Part shown: in pieces, positions 31,506 to 42,600 of the stretch
How the letters are laid out: each line of letters begins with the position of its first letter
Numbering within the stretch: position 1 is the first letter of the stretch
Source of the DNA: Caprella mutica
Taxonomy: Eukaryota > Arthropoda > Malacostraca > Amphipoda > Caprellidae
DNA: 64,000 nucleotides
NCBI GenBank assembly: GCA_947561585.1
Contig: CANNZV010000839.1
Coordinates: 186,001-250,000, forward strand
Reading direction: 5' to 3'
Translations under genes and position numbers: made by a program
The notes under the pieces: model-generated
Database searches by the model: none
The model's input: the letters and a program-made list of their open reading frames with translations, nothing else
What the model was told of the DNA's origin: nothing

Positions 31506-31835
31506 AAGACGTGGGATGTGAGTGGGATTTAAGACGTGGGACAGACGAGGGACATCCCGCTTGTGTAAGACGTGGGACGTGAGTGGGATTTCAGACGTTG
31601 GAAAGACGTTGGATTTCAGACGTCTGCAGACGTCTGAAATCCCCCGTCCCTCTCTGTCCCTCGCTAGCGAGGGATTTTCCCCATCTGTCCCACGCGGGAC
31701 AGAGAGGATATGGATAGCTGGGACATTTTTATACCAAACGCATTTTGTCACATCCCTATTTATTACGGTAGCAATGGTCTTTAATTAAGTTGATACTGTA
31801 GACTCTGAAAAAATGGGCTAATAATACATTGGTCC

Positions 31836-32056
31836 TTGGGCCCAATTGTGCCCGGGTCCAATTGTCGTGGGGCCTAATGGTCCGGGGCCCAATTGTCGTG
31901 GCCCAATTGTGCGGAGTCCAATTGTCGTTGGGCCTAATCGTCCTAGGCCCAATTGTCTTGTGCCCAATTGTCGTGGCCCAATTGTGCGGAGTCCAATTGT
32001 CGTGGGGCCTAATAGTCCTGGGTCCAATTGTCTTGTGCCCAATTGTCGGTCCACGA
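31836..32056. repeat. CCAATTGTCGTGG-type word array
   Basis: About fifteen units of 13-18 bp: CCCAATTGTCGTGG, GTCCAATTGTCGTTGG, GCCTAATGGTCC and similar. A ~95-bp block (GCCCAATTGTGCGGAGTCCA...) occurs twice, near 31,905 and 31,978. It begins ~110 bp after the right end of element A. Open frames on both strands are repeat artefacts. Confidence 0.85.
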
Positions 32057-32594
32057 AATAATATATGGATAATGGATATGTTGCTAAAGCAAACCGTTAA
32101 TATTAATGATTAAATTCTATCGTTACAACTGCACAAAAAATATATCTAAATTACTTTTAAAAAGATAAATTGTAATCAATACCTCTTAAATAATTAGAAA
32201 ACTTGGTTCCCATTTACTGAGACAATTATGCTTTGCTGATCATATTTTCAAAGAAGTGTAGCATTTACAGTTATGTTGTTCTTCAAACTATGAGTAGCTA
32301 CCCAAATACGTAAATTGAGAAATATTAAAAAAAATTTATTAAAGAAAAATATGCATAACTATAAAATACTAAATTAATGCAAGTATACTCACATATTAAA
32401 TATTTTAAATTAAATATTAATTGAATGATATACAGCGAAAATTATATGACATTCTATTACTAAAATCCTATCATTTAAAATAATCAAACATCACAGATTC
32501 GTACAAACAAGTTACCCAGCAAAAAATAAAGTAAGGTCGGCGCGATAATTTGCAAAAAGTATATTCAATTTTATCAATTTGATTTTATAATGTA
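32057..32594. other. AT-rich, no gene; one isolated CCCAGC end-like word
   Basis: AT-rich with no open frame. At 32,515 GTTACCCAGCAAAAAATAAA resembles the CCCAG-type ends of families A to C, but no inverted partner was found close by. Confidence 0.4.
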
Positions 32595-32750
32595 CCATGC
32601 GATGAATTTACCATGCGATGAATTTACTATTCGATGAATTTACCACGCGATGAATTTACTATAATGCGATGAATTTACCATGCGATGAATTTACGGCGAT
32701 GAATTTACCAGCGATGAATTTACCGCGATGAATTTACCGGTTACCATTAT
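32595..32750. repeat. GCGATGAATTTACCA word array
   Basis: Nine or ten units of 15-22 bp with the core GCGATGAATTTAC(C/T), joined as ATGCGATGAATTTACCATGC. Unit length shortens toward the right end (CGCGATGAATTTACC). Reverse-complement relatives of this word (AAATTCACCGC) appear at 33,818-33,888. Confidence 0.85.
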
Positions 32751-32822
32751 TAATGTCCCTTTATCGATCTATCAACATTAGAGAAAAAGTTTGTTCAAAG
32801 GTTTTCTGCTCCTTTAAACTTA

Positions 32823-33592
32823 TAATATAGATACATATTACCAAAACTTATGATATACCAAAACTTTTAATAGATACCTATTACCAAAACTTACAATAAA
32901 TTCCTATTACCGAAACATACAATAGATACCTATTACCAAAACTTATAATAGATACCTATTACCAAAAGTTATAATAGATTCCTATTACCAAAACTTACAA
33001 TAGATTCCTATTACCAAAACTTATAATAGATTCCTATTACCAAAACTTACAATAGATTCCTATTACCTAAACTTACAATAGATTCCTATTACCTAAACTT
33101 ACAATAGATTCCTATTACCAAAACTTATAATAGATTCCTATTACCAAAACTTACAATAGATTCCTATTACCTAAACTTACAATAGATTCCTACTACCTAA
33201 ACTTACAATAGATTCCTATTACCTAAACTTACAATAGATTCCTATTACCAAAACTTTTAATAGATACCTATTACCAAAACTTATAATAGATACCTATTAC
33301 CAAAACTTATAATAGATACCTATTACAAAAACTTTTAATAGATACCTATTACCAAAACTTATAATAGATTCCTATTATCAAAACTTACAATAGATACCTA
33401 TTACCAAAACTTATAATAGATACCTATTACCGAAACTTATAATAGATTTCTATTACCAAAACTTACAATAGATACCTATTACCAAAACTTATAATAGATA
33501 CCTATTACCGAAACTTATAATAGATTTCTATTACCAAAACTTACAATAGATTCATATTACCAAAACTTACAATAGATTCCTATTACCAAATA
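32823..33592. repeat. 26-bp minisatellite, ~29 copies
   Basis: Tandem units of TAGATTCCTATTACCAAAAC plus TTACAA, period 26 bp. Common variants are TAGATACC, TTATAA, TTTTAA, ACCTAAAC and ACCGAAAC. Variants are clustered rather than random (ACCTAAAC around 33,060-33,230), which suggests local multi-unit duplication. Confidence 0.95.
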
Positions 33593-33817
33593 TCAAGCAA
33601 TTTTTTGAAAAAGATCCGCAAAATTAAATCTGAAAAAACATGAAAAGTTAGAGATTTGACTTGAGCTATATTCATTAAACCAAGAGAGGTAAATGCTGAT
33701 AATTGGATTAAGTGGATATTATTGATAAATTAACAGTAGAAGTCTGCGATTAGTATAAGGAGGAGCTGTTTTTTTAAATTAGCTACCTTGGTAACGTTAC
33801 ATACTTTGTAAGGTTAC

Positions 33818-34590
33818 AGGTAAGTTTGCCACCGGAAAGTTCACTGCATGGAAAATTCACCGCTCAGTAAATTCACCGCCTGGTAAATTTCAATTTAAGT
33901 AATTTGTGTTGATATATTTTTCAATTAAGGTCAAGAAAAGGTTCGACAACTGTACGCATATATTATAATTGATAGAGAACATATTCTAATACTTTGTACA
34001 TTACGTCTAAAACACTTCTCATATATTCAATTTATGAGAATCTGTTCCAATAAAATGACTATTATGATTTAGAATTCATCTTAATTTAAAAATGAATTCA
34101 TTCAGTGCTCTTTTAAGTGTAACAGTTTCTACGTCAATAATTGTTTTTTTTATAGCTAAAAATACGTTAAATGACTGGGAATATAGTTGTTTACAACATC
34201 TCGTAATTTTTGTAACAGTTGCTTTTATGACATGAATTGATTAGTTAAATATAAACTTAATTCATATTTTTTCATATATTCAGTAATATTATTTCGATAT
34301 TCCTATCCTTATATTATCTTTGATTAAAAATGCTTTATAAATATTTAATGGGACGTGTAACTACACTTAAACAAGCCTGTATTTTTCAAATAAATGATTC
34401 TCATTTAGTTGCTGATACCTTTGCTTTATTATAAATGGTTTCTATTATTGTTATATAATTTGAATGGACTTGTTTTTACGGGGAATTTGCTGCGCTGTGA
34501 ATTGAGTTGCGGTGAACTTATTACGCCATGAATCGAGTACGGTGAAATTTCTGGCGGTGAATTGAGAGCGGCAAACTTAATGCACACCGG
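33818..34590. mobile_element. Possible foldback-like element with word-array ends
   Basis: The left array (33,818-33,888) reads TTCACCGCTCAGTAAATTCA, CCGCCTGGTAAATTT. The right array (34,482-34,590) reads in the opposite sense: GCGGTGAACTTATT, ACGGTGAAATTTCTGGCGGT, GAATTGAGAGCGG. The enclosed ~590 bp is AT-rich with no gene. The match is at the level of repeated words, not a base-for-base inverted repeat, so confidence is modest. Confidence 0.4.
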
Positions 34591-36099
34591 TTTGTAAACA
34601 GCAAAAACAGCATATTATGCATCTATTGTCTCTTAGACAGTACGTTTGACAATATAATTATAGAAATAAATGAACCTTTAAGGAGTGATCCATTTGATAT
34701 TCTTACAATTTAATATCAACGAAATGTTTTCATTAACAGATTTCTTATACCGTTGAATATTAAATACTATATTTTATTTTTAATTAAATCTCTAAATCGA
34801 TTGAAGGACATTTCCATTACGTATAGTTTTAAATTGATGGATTAAAATAGCAACCGTTTTATTTTTGCAATATTACATTCTGATAAAGGGCTGCTCAAAA
34901 TAACTGAATTGAGGAAATTCATGTTCATGGAATTTTTCGCGATAGATTCTGTTATTACTCTGATCAAACATTCCATTCAAATTAGGAATGCGCAATCAGA
35001 TTACTCCACAGTAAGGTAAAATTGATAAGATACTCCAAATTTCTGCAGGATGATGAAACGTGTTCTTGAAACATGTGAGTTTCGGGACATAGTTATGCGA
35101 TTAAATTATGAATATTGTAGCTAATTAAAAAAACTCATTGATAATAAAAATATTAGTTTTTATATAACGTGAGAATATAGCTGCTATAGTTACGATCGAT
35201 CACATTTTAGTTACGTCAGGTGTTAGCAGTGTTTGTCCTATCTAAATTTGAATTTTACACCTGTGAATGTATCAGCGTACATATCTTTTTTATATAGATG
35301 TGGATATATGTGCTTGATGCTTAAGAAATAACGTATATATAATGAATGAAAGATTCAATCAAAATACAATAATTATTATTGAATAGTTTTCTTTCTCCAT
35401 ACACATGGAGATTTAGGGCGTCATATTTGATTACAGGATCAAAAAAATCCTTCTTTCACACTGTCGCCAATTTTATTAAAACCAAAGGAACAATTACCAT
35501 TCTTAACCACCGAATACTTCTGTCGTGTAAAAATCATAAACCAGCAAAGTTTCATTATGAAAGAGTACAAAAAGAAGGTAATTTGCAGATGAGTGAAGAG
35601 TTTAGTCAATATTGAGAATCTGGCGAAAGAGAAACAATAGGAGAAGAATTTTGAACAGAAAAGAATTTCAGCAAATGATCCATTAGAGAGTGAAATAGAA
35701 GATACTAATTTTACATCGGTTGATAAATAACTGTTGACTGTGAGCGATACTAATATATTCTAAACGACTTCTTTATTCTTTAATTCAGCAGTGAAAACTA
35801 TAATTACAGCAAATCTTTATTCCAATGACACTAAATATATGCTCTAGATGACATATGCTACTGCGAGAACGAATAATATTTTGATAATCTTAGAGACTTA
35901 TTTAAGATCACTCTTCCTAAAGTTTCATAAGAAAAATTCACCATTCGAAAGATTTTAGAGGGAGCGAAGCATTCCAAAAATATTTTGGTAGAATTGTTGA
36001 ATACTACTTGTGATGCTGATGGAATAGTTAATTAGTTTAAAACTAGAAGTCCTTGTAAAATTATAGAATAAAGGTCATTAATCAAATGGATTAGAATAT
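34591..36099. other. AT-rich; one weak open frame
   Basis: A plus-strand frame at 35,379-35,615 (78 codons, no ATG start) is basic and somewhat protein-like (ITGSKKSFFHTVANFIKTKG) but has no recognised domain. The sequence after it, to about 36,090, may be the decayed N-terminal part of the Tc1-like transposase that follows, but I cannot align it. Confidence 0.3.
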
Positions 36100-36410
36100 A
36101 CATCACGTGGACGACTCAAGGTTGACTGTCTCTAGACGTCTTGAATAAATAGGGTTAATTATTTGAAGCCAAAAGTAAATAATCACTTGCTAGTTAAAAG
36201 AATGAGAAAAAGAGATAATCAGGTTGCAAAAAGAGATTTTTTTTGGACGTATGGAAATTGAGCCAAAGTATTTTTCAGTAACGAAAACAAGTTTAATTTG
36301 ATTTGAAATAAACGTGAGAAATTTGTTTAAAAATGTGAAGATAAAAGAAAGGGGAAAGTGTAGTATGAAAACTGTGAGTTATGGGAGAAGGTTTCAAATA
36401 TTTTTAAAAT
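36100..36410 (+). pseudogene. Tc1-like transposase remnant, central part
   Basis: Around 36,130-36,160, TVSRRLE in one phase matches the end of the DNA-binding region (TVSRRL). Later LLVKRMRKRD and then VFFSNENKFNLI (36,265-36,307) match the conserved Tc1 segment VLFSDESKFNLF, which carries the second catalytic Asp; here the Asp is Asn. Then NKREKFV and KCEDKRKGK continue the family pattern. At least six in-frame stops and shifts are present, so it is inactive. The first catalytic Asp region and the C terminus were not found here. Confidence 0.65.
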
Positions 36411-36544
36411 ATTTCTAGCCAAATTACAAAACATCATGCCCGCGCACAAACTTATATGCAAACGCTCATATGTATTTAAAAATTATTCAAAATCATGCTG
36501 TGCCAATTATACAAAAAATAGTTATCGATGGAACTATTATTATG

Positions 36545-37070
36545 GAAAACAATACCCCGGGTAAGAAGGTTTTATTCCTGGGATATTCCCTTAATATCTA
36601 CAATATTCCCTCCTAATCTACACTCACAGTTTGATGATGAAGGGATATTCCTGTAACAATAATATTGGATAGTTTTCAAATTCTTATACGAGGGAATATT
36701 CCAAGAATATTGGAGAGTTACAGTATTCAGTCGGATATCATCCTAGAATATTCAGGGAATATCATATTTGTATAGTATTCCATACGAAACAAATAGGAAT
36801 ATTCTTGGGATATATATTTTTGATAGTATTCCATTCTGAATATCCCAAGAATGATCCATCTAGTTACGTATAATAGTATTCCTTAAAAATAAACCGAAGG
36901 AATATCCCTGGAACAATTGGGATCTACAGTATTCTTTTTGAAACAATGATGGAATGACACAGGAATAGAATGAACAATTTCACTTCCTAAGAAATACTTT
37001 TGAATATCCCTGGAACTATTTCAATATTTCTAATAAGGAATATATCCGATTGGGTAATATGAAGGAATGT
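36545..37070. repeat. GGAATATTCC-type irregular repeat
   Basis: Many GGAATATTCC, GGGATATTCC and AGTATTCC words with irregular 30-60-bp spacing, starting after ACCCCGGGTAAGAAGG. The vocabulary resembles 6,185-6,540 and 42,246-42,600. No reading frame is supportable. Confidence 0.6.
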
Positions 37071-37077
37071 TCCTGGA

Positions 37078-37172
37078 AGATGGGAACACTGAGTATATAT
37101 AGGTATGGAGGCAGCATGCCATGCAGGGAAAAGTGATGCCAAAAAGTGGCGCCATGGGCGTGTCTTCCCCCA
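37078..37172 (+). repeat. ~95-bp repeat, inverted partner at 39,214
   Basis: Contains AGTGATGCCAAAAAGTGGCG and CCATGGGCGTGTCTT. The reverse complement is found at 39,214-39,302 with few changes. Together they bracket 2.1 kb that holds a piggyBac-type MITE and R290 copy b. Confidence 0.8.
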
Positions 37173-37238
37173 ATGCACCCCTGCCACTCGGTTCAATGGG
37201 GTTGTATGCCCCTCCTCCAATGCTCAGTGCTAATCGAG

Positions 37239-37674
37239 TAAAGGGGCCTTTACACGAGCACTGGTCAGTGCCACTATTCACCACACTTTTTTCACCACAC
37301 TGCCCACCAATTAGCTCAGCGCCTTTACACGAGCAGAATGTGCTTAGGTGGGCACTGACACTTTAGTATCTTGGATAGCATCAAATATGCTATTAAACAC
37401 TAACGCTGTTAGTGATTTATTTTTATAATCTTTAGATTTTATCTTCCATAGGCATGGGTGCTCTTCAACTAGGCCAATGAAAGGGGTTGTTGATTGTCTG
37501 GCAATCGCTACTGACAGACAGTGGCACTTTGTGGTGAGCGTTCGCTCTCAGAGCGATAGCTTGGTCACCACCAAGTTTTGCCAAAAAGGGTGGGGCAAGT
37601 AGCAAAGTGGGCGTGGCATAGAGCAGTGTCACCACAAAGTGGCACTGAGCACTTACCGTGTAAAGGCCCCTTAA
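37239..37674. mobile_element. TTAA-type MITE (GGGGCCTTTACACG ends)
   Basis: The left end TAAAGGGGCCTTTACACGAG and the right end CGTGTAAAGGCCCCTTAA form an inverted repeat, extended inward by CAGTGCCAC on both sides. The right end abuts TTAA; the left flank has TAA only. TTAA flanks are typical of piggyBac elements, so this is probably a piggyBac-mobilised MITE. An internal GCCTTTACACGAGCAG near 37,320 repeats the end. No coding frame belongs to it; open frames across its ends are chance. Confidence 0.75.
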
Positions 37675-37920
37675 CAGTCGAGGGAGGTTATGCTGTTCTG
37701 TACTGTTTGTAGCTATCACAATTTTGATAACAAATTATTTACCAATTGTGATGATATTTTATTTATGAAAACATATTGTTTACTAATTGTCGCAATTGGT
37801 GAGATTTATGAAAACATTATTTTTATAGTTGGCTTCTCATTCAATTTTATTATATTTATTTTAAAAGTTAAACTATCATAATTGTTTTAATCACACCTCA
37901 TTTTTATCACTACTTTCTGG

Positions 37921-38230
37921 TTTAGAGGATAATGCTAATGTAGGCTTGCATGCTTCATTAACTATCTCTTCTCATTTTCCTCTTAGAGTTTTTGCTAGGT
38001 AGGAATTTAGGTTTTATTAACTTAACATCAACTCTTCATTTCCCTCTTCCATCTTTCGCAACCACATTCTTTTTAATTAAGTTACTGATTTTCTTCATGC
38101 CTGAGCTTGGTCAACGAATCGTGGTAGATAAATTTGTTCACGGAGCCACTTTTCTTTCTGACTGACTCTTCGAGTCCCTTGTATCTAACTTCCTTTTGAC
38201 GTTAGCGATATAGTTTTGGTTCCGAAACAG
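37921..38230 (+). repeat. R290 interspersed repeat, copy b
   Basis: Same orientation as copy a. Recognisable parts are TTTAGAGGATAATGC, ACTCTTCATTTCCCTCTTCC, CACGGAGCCACTTTTCTTTC, CGAGTCCCTTGTATCTAACT and TTCCTTTTGACGTTAGCGAT. The middle is more diverged than in copy a and has an insertion near 37,985. Confidence 0.65.
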
Positions 38231-39213
38231 ACTTCAATTCTTTGAGAATCAAAAAGTAACAAGTTGCATAGGTGGTTTTTATCATTATATATTAATAAAT
38301 TCAATAGTACCGAATGTAAATGAAAATAATATGATTCATTAGAAGGTGGGAGATATTTAATCACATCATGCAACTTATGTTCATGAATGATATTTTTATG
38401 GTGGTTTACGTATTTTCCCACCATGTAACATATGTTACAAAATAGGTAAGTTAAACCCCTTTCATATACAGTATATTGAATGCATTTGTACATAAAATAC
38501 TTTTATTTTTCATTTACTTCCGTTGTATCATAATTAATACATATATTTTCTTCATGCTTATCAGATGTCAACAAAAGTTATAAGTATATCTAAATTTTAC
38601 ATTCAATCTAATAGAATGATCAAGTCGTGACGTCATACTAAGTTTCTGGATATACGTGTATGGGAAATTGCTTCTTTTTTCTTAGAATGTAATTTAATCT
38701 CAAACTTTCGTGCAATAAATTAGTCGAAAATAGTCAGTAGCATTGTCTTTCTTCGACCCATGGATAATTCTTATATTTTTTATGGTTTGATAATACTTTT
38801 TGGTTGTTAATTTATTTTGATTTGAGCATACATTCTCTTTGTTCATCTTGTTATTACTGTAATAAAATTATAGTTTTAGTGAGATGTCAAAGCAAAGTTA
38901 GTAATCAAATCGTACACTTTTTTTATCATAGAAATTATCTGTATTCGTAAGTAACTATTGAATCTTTAAAAAATAGGGTTTCGAGAAGTGCATGAGGTAG
39001 AGCGAGTCTAACACGCACATCATCTCCTTTCCGTGCATTCTGTTAAACTGATGTGAGTGGGAGGGGCGCCCTTGGTTTAGACCACAGTAGAAAAAATATA
39101 CATAGTAATGACAATAGCGTGATAAGTAGTGACAATTTTCGTTTTAGAGTGTTGCTGTGATGACGTCAAGTACACTAAACGTCTCGATTGTCACTACATA
39201 TTCTATATACTGG
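38231..39213. other. No gene; one imperfect hairpin
   Basis: AT-rich. The minus-strand frame at 38,185-38,493 is Tyr/His/Asn-rich without a domain. At 39,126-39,197 GTAGTGACAATTTTCGTTTT is inverted as AAACGTCTCGATTGTCACTA with a short loop, a possible remnant of a tiny TIR element. Confidence 0.4.
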
Positions 39214-39302
39214 GGTTAAGACACGCCCATGGTGCCACTTTTTGGCATCACTTTTGCCTGCGCTATGCTACCTCCATCTTTATATACACTCAGTGGATGG
39301 GA
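39214..39302 (-). repeat. ~95-bp repeat, inverted partner of 37,078
   Basis: Reads AAGACACGCCCATGGTGCCA then CTTTTTGGCATCACTTTTGC on the plus strand, the reverse complement of 37,078-37,172 apart from scattered substitutions. The match ends at ACTCAGTG(G/T)ATGGGA. Confidence 0.8.
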
Positions 39303-39495
39303 AATTTAAAGTATGTATTTCAAACAACAAAGAAATGTCAATGGAATCGAACGATGATTTTTTTTATTTCCTTAGAATTTGGACGTCTTATTGGAAAACT
39401 AAGAAACGTGGGTTTGTGAGATGAACTGTTATCATTTGGATTTCATATGTTCTCTTCTAATTTTACCATCTTTATAATTTTTAGCGCTACTTTTA

Positions 39496-39756
39496 GTTTT
39501 AGAGGATAGCGCAATAGTTAAGCTCTTCAACTATGTTTATGAGGTTTTAGATTTCAGTGTTAGGTATGTGCTTCCATTTTCATCTTCCATTCATACAAAA
39601 CTCCTTCACGGAGCTTTTCTGCATCCATGAGCATTGTCACTGTCTTCTGATGTGACTTCTTCTAAAAGTCGCTTTCCTTTCTTGTTGCTTCTTCCAGTCT
39701 CTTGTATTTCAAAACGTCAGCGATATTGCCTTTTGTTCTAAAGCAGATACTAAACC
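39496..39756 (+). repeat. R290 interspersed repeat, copy c
   Basis: Landmarks TTTTAGAGGATAGCGCAATA, GAGGTTTTAGATTTCAGTGT, GCATCCATGAGCATTGTCAC, CTTCTTCCAGTCTCTTGTAT and AACGTCAGCGATATTGCC. It lacks part of the CTCTTCATTTYC region, so it is shorter than copy a. Confidence 0.65.
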
Positions 39757-40167
39757 ACCAAGTGAACTAAAAATATCAATCTAAATGAATAGAGATTCGG
39801 ATGAGCAAATTAAATGCTGGCTCCCTATTAGAAATTAGTAGTATCTGAAAAAATTACTTATTTCGTTTGTATGAAATCTGAAACTACTAAAAGTTGCAAA
39901 TCAGGTAGCCAAAATAATTTTTATTCAATTTAGTTTTTGCCTTGCAGGCTGCAGCAGTGCAGTTCAGACGTAATAGACGGGCTATAAGAGATAGTAATTA
40001 ATTAAATTAGTATCAATTCAAGAAAAAAAGAGGTTAGCATTGTGATTGTAAATCTTTACCGAATGTCCACCATTGTTTATATTTTATCAACAGCAGGTAT
40101 CGCTCAACTATTTTAAATTTTAGTTCAAAGTTAAGTATTGATATGTGGTGATAACGGAATAAGAGTA

Positions 40168-40398
40168 GGGTCAAGCGGGTAAATTGCGGTACACTAACTA
40201 ACTGCGGCCTCTAACAACAGACACATCATAGCTTCAAAACACACGTTTAAAACTTAGATTAACAAATTATAGCATGCACTGCGCTTCTTTTGATAGCTAT
40301 GCAACATTTAGATGTAATTTCGGTTCAGAATGTTTTTTAGACTCTCTTGAGAGGGCCGCAATTACAAATGAAAGTGCCGCAATTAACCTGCGTGACCC
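40168..40398. mobile_element. TA-flanked 231-bp MITE (GGGTCA ends)
   Basis: GGGTCAAGCGGGTAAATTGC (40,168) is inverted at GCAATTAACCTGCGTGACCC (to 40,398), with a few mismatches over ~25 bp. TA lies immediately outside both ends (40,166-40,167; 40,399-40,400), as expected of Tc1/mariner-type insertion. The interior is non-coding. The flanking stretch 39,757-40,165 shows nothing recognisable. Confidence 0.8.
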
Positions 40399-40400
40399 TA

Positions 40401-41062
40401 CTTACCCTAGCTATACTTACCCGGACTATTGTAGTTTGTAGGCCTATTACTATTCATATGTATACTTAGTTTATACTTTTATTGTAAATGAGTTCACTAT
40501 GTTAATTTATATTATGAAATGTTTATTAATATTTAGCTATGACATAGGTTAAATAATAAATAATACATCTTCTTTAGTCTCTGTAAGTGAAATATAAAAT
40601 TTCATAAAATTATTTCTTCAGTGACCTGTCCTTAAACTGACTAGAGTTTAATAGTAAATTATTAGAAGTGCCAATAATGATTTTCAGCGTTAATAACGTT
40701 CATAGTAACTTTTCTTCGTTCATGAGCCCTTTCTTGTTTTACTTATATTTGATTTTTTTTTTACTTTTTTGACCCATATTGTTTCTCAAAACCTTTTTTT
40801 TCTATCTAAATCTGTATTCTCTTTAAGATCTACTTCTTCATCTTTTAAAATTTTAAAGAATAATAGCACTTAGGTTTTTATTTAATTTATGGAATAAACT
40901 AATTGAATACAGATTATTGATATATGATGACTAATTATTTTATTCCTTTGTAGGTACCACTGTCACAGCTTCTGGCAATATGGCTGACTAAGAAGTTACA
41001 AATCTAGAGACATGTCCTCTTCATTTCATTGTGTACTATATAATGATATAGTGTTACTATTC
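40401..41062. other. AT-rich stretch, no gene seen
   Basis: T-rich runs and no open frame or repeat that I can support. Confidence 0.5.
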
Positions 41063-41484
41063 ATTAGTCCGACGCCTAATTAGTCCGACGCCCCAGTAGT
41101 CCGACACTTTTGTGATTTATTACTGATTTAACATAAAATATATGTAGGTATATCAGGGGCGTGCCGCCCACCAACATTAAACAGCCAGGTCATTAAACAA
41201 TCATGAAGTGTGCAGTACAACAAACTAGCGGATACAACAAACTACATTAAATGATGAAATAAAGTGATGAATTGCATCATAAATTACTATTAGAAATAAA
41301 GTAAAATGAAAGAGTAATGTAAAATTTAAAAAATGAAAGAAATGAAAAATTAATTTATTACTTAGAATAGTTATTAATTGAGTATACCTATTTAATCATA
41401 TTTTTTATTTTAATCAAAAAATAAAAATAACACAGAGAGATGGAACTGTCGGACTATTGGGGCGTCGGACTATTGAGAAGTCCC
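41063..41484. mobile_element. Foldback-like element with TAGTCCGACGCC arrays as ends
   Basis: The left end holds three units (TTAGTCCGACGCC, TTAGTCCGACGCC, GTAGTCCGACAC; 41,063-41,108). The right end holds two inverted units (TGTCGGACTATTGGGGCGTC, GGACTATTG; 41,446-41,483). CCCCARTAGTCCGACA is shared base for base between the two ends. The 330-bp centre is AT-rich and non-coding. Inverted ends made of direct repeats are characteristic of foldback elements. Confidence 0.65.
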
Positions 41485-41739
41485 CATAATATAGTATGAA
41501 GTGCGTGCACTAAAACTATAGCTGCACTTACAACACTAGATTCACTTCATAGTCGAGAATATGAAGGAATTTAAGATTTGTGATAGAAAATCAATTGCTC
41601 AAATTAAAGTAATGAACCGAATACAAAAGAAATCGTAATAGTTGCTACACAGGAAAATGACTCATAGCAAACTACGCTACCACAAATCGATTGTAGTTGT
41701 CAATAATTTTGCAAAAAGAGACGAAAAATCACTGTTTAG

Positions 41740-41815
41740 GGTTGACTGCATTAACAGACGGAAGAGGAAAATGAAGAGGTGATAGTAAATGAAACCTGTG
41801 AGCCTTTATCAACTA
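41740..41815 (-). repeat. R290 interspersed repeat, copy d (fragment)
   Basis: GGAAGAGGAAAATGAAGAGG then TGATAGTAAATGAAACCTGT matches 63,180-63,230 and is the reverse complement of the corresponding part of copies a and e. Only this end is preserved. The following 41,816-42,245 shows no gene. Confidence 0.7.
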
Positions 41816-42245
41816 AAAATTGAAAACTTTGCAAGTGAAAATTACAATCATAGCGCTATAGAATAAGTAATAAATTTATATTGAAAATTCTGACAGCTAA
41901 ATAGATAGAGCCTCTATAACATGTAAAAAAGTTGCCCAGGAATTAATTTATGTTTAATTAATTTAAGCCCTTTCTAAATCATGTGCTATTTGATATTTTA
42001 ATAAAATGATTGACGTATGTTTAGTTTCTTTCATTCCATACTAGTACAAAGGGGCAATTGTGGAAATGCCTATATTTAAGTAATGTGTCCTGTAATTAAA
42101 TTTGTAATATTCGTAGATTTATTATACAAAGTTATTTGTTCAAGGTAAACTTCTTGGTGTGTAGCCATGTGACAATTGAGTTATGCACCAAGTGATTAGT
42201 GTTACACGGCCACTTATAGTCTCAGTTATTTAATTTCATTTGTTC

Positions 42246-42600
42246 CCACCTTCCTTTGAATTACTTATTCCAGTGATATTCCTTCATCGTGGCCTCTTCT
42301 TTTGGATGTTCTATTCCATTGTCATTCCTTCAATATTCCCTCATACTTTGGATGCCATATTCCATTGGTATTCCTTCATTATCCCCTCCATCTATGGATG
42401 ACTCATTCCATTGGCATTCCTTCATTATTCTATTGAACTTCATCTCCGTGATTCCCTTGATTTTCCCTTGTGATTTATGGGATTATTCCATAAAAGTGTC
42501 AATAAATTGCATTCCCTGAATATCGAAAAATGATTATCATGGAATATTCCTTGGGAATATTCCGAGAATGTTTTGGGAATATCCATTTTTTGCGCGGGAC
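42246..42600. repeat. ~58-bp repeat with ATTCCATTGGTATTCC words
   Basis: Three to four units start near 42,266, 42,311, 42,369 and 42,407, each with ATTCCATTG(G/T)(C/T)ATTCCTTCA and a GGATG linker; it then continues with GGAATATTCC words to TTTTTTGCGCGGGACAC. It is related in vocabulary to 36,545-37,070. It ends 34 bp before element A copy 2. Confidence 0.7.

Larger units (their letters stand above)
29295..31722. mobile_element. Element A, copy 1 (2.43 kb composite TIR element)
   Basis: Left end CCCAGCTAACCAAAAGCTG (29,295) and right end TGGATAGCTGGG (31,711-31,722) form a 12-bp inverted repeat with one mismatch; the other copies match perfectly. Order inside: palindrome-rich left segment (CCCTCGCTATAGAGGG, CCCTCTGACAGAGGG), 35-bp array 1, an AT-rich module with a minus-strand tRNA-like unit, a TACCTACCTAG array, 35-bp array 2, and a palindrome-rich right segment (CCCTCGCTAGCGAGGG). 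No transposase gene is present. Very similar copies lie at 42.6 and 56.4 kb, so it has moved or been copied recently. Confidence 0.85.

Noticed and set aside
32515..32534. End of another CCCAG-type element
   Set aside because: CCCAGCAAAAAATAAAGT has no inverted partner within a few kilobases that I could find.
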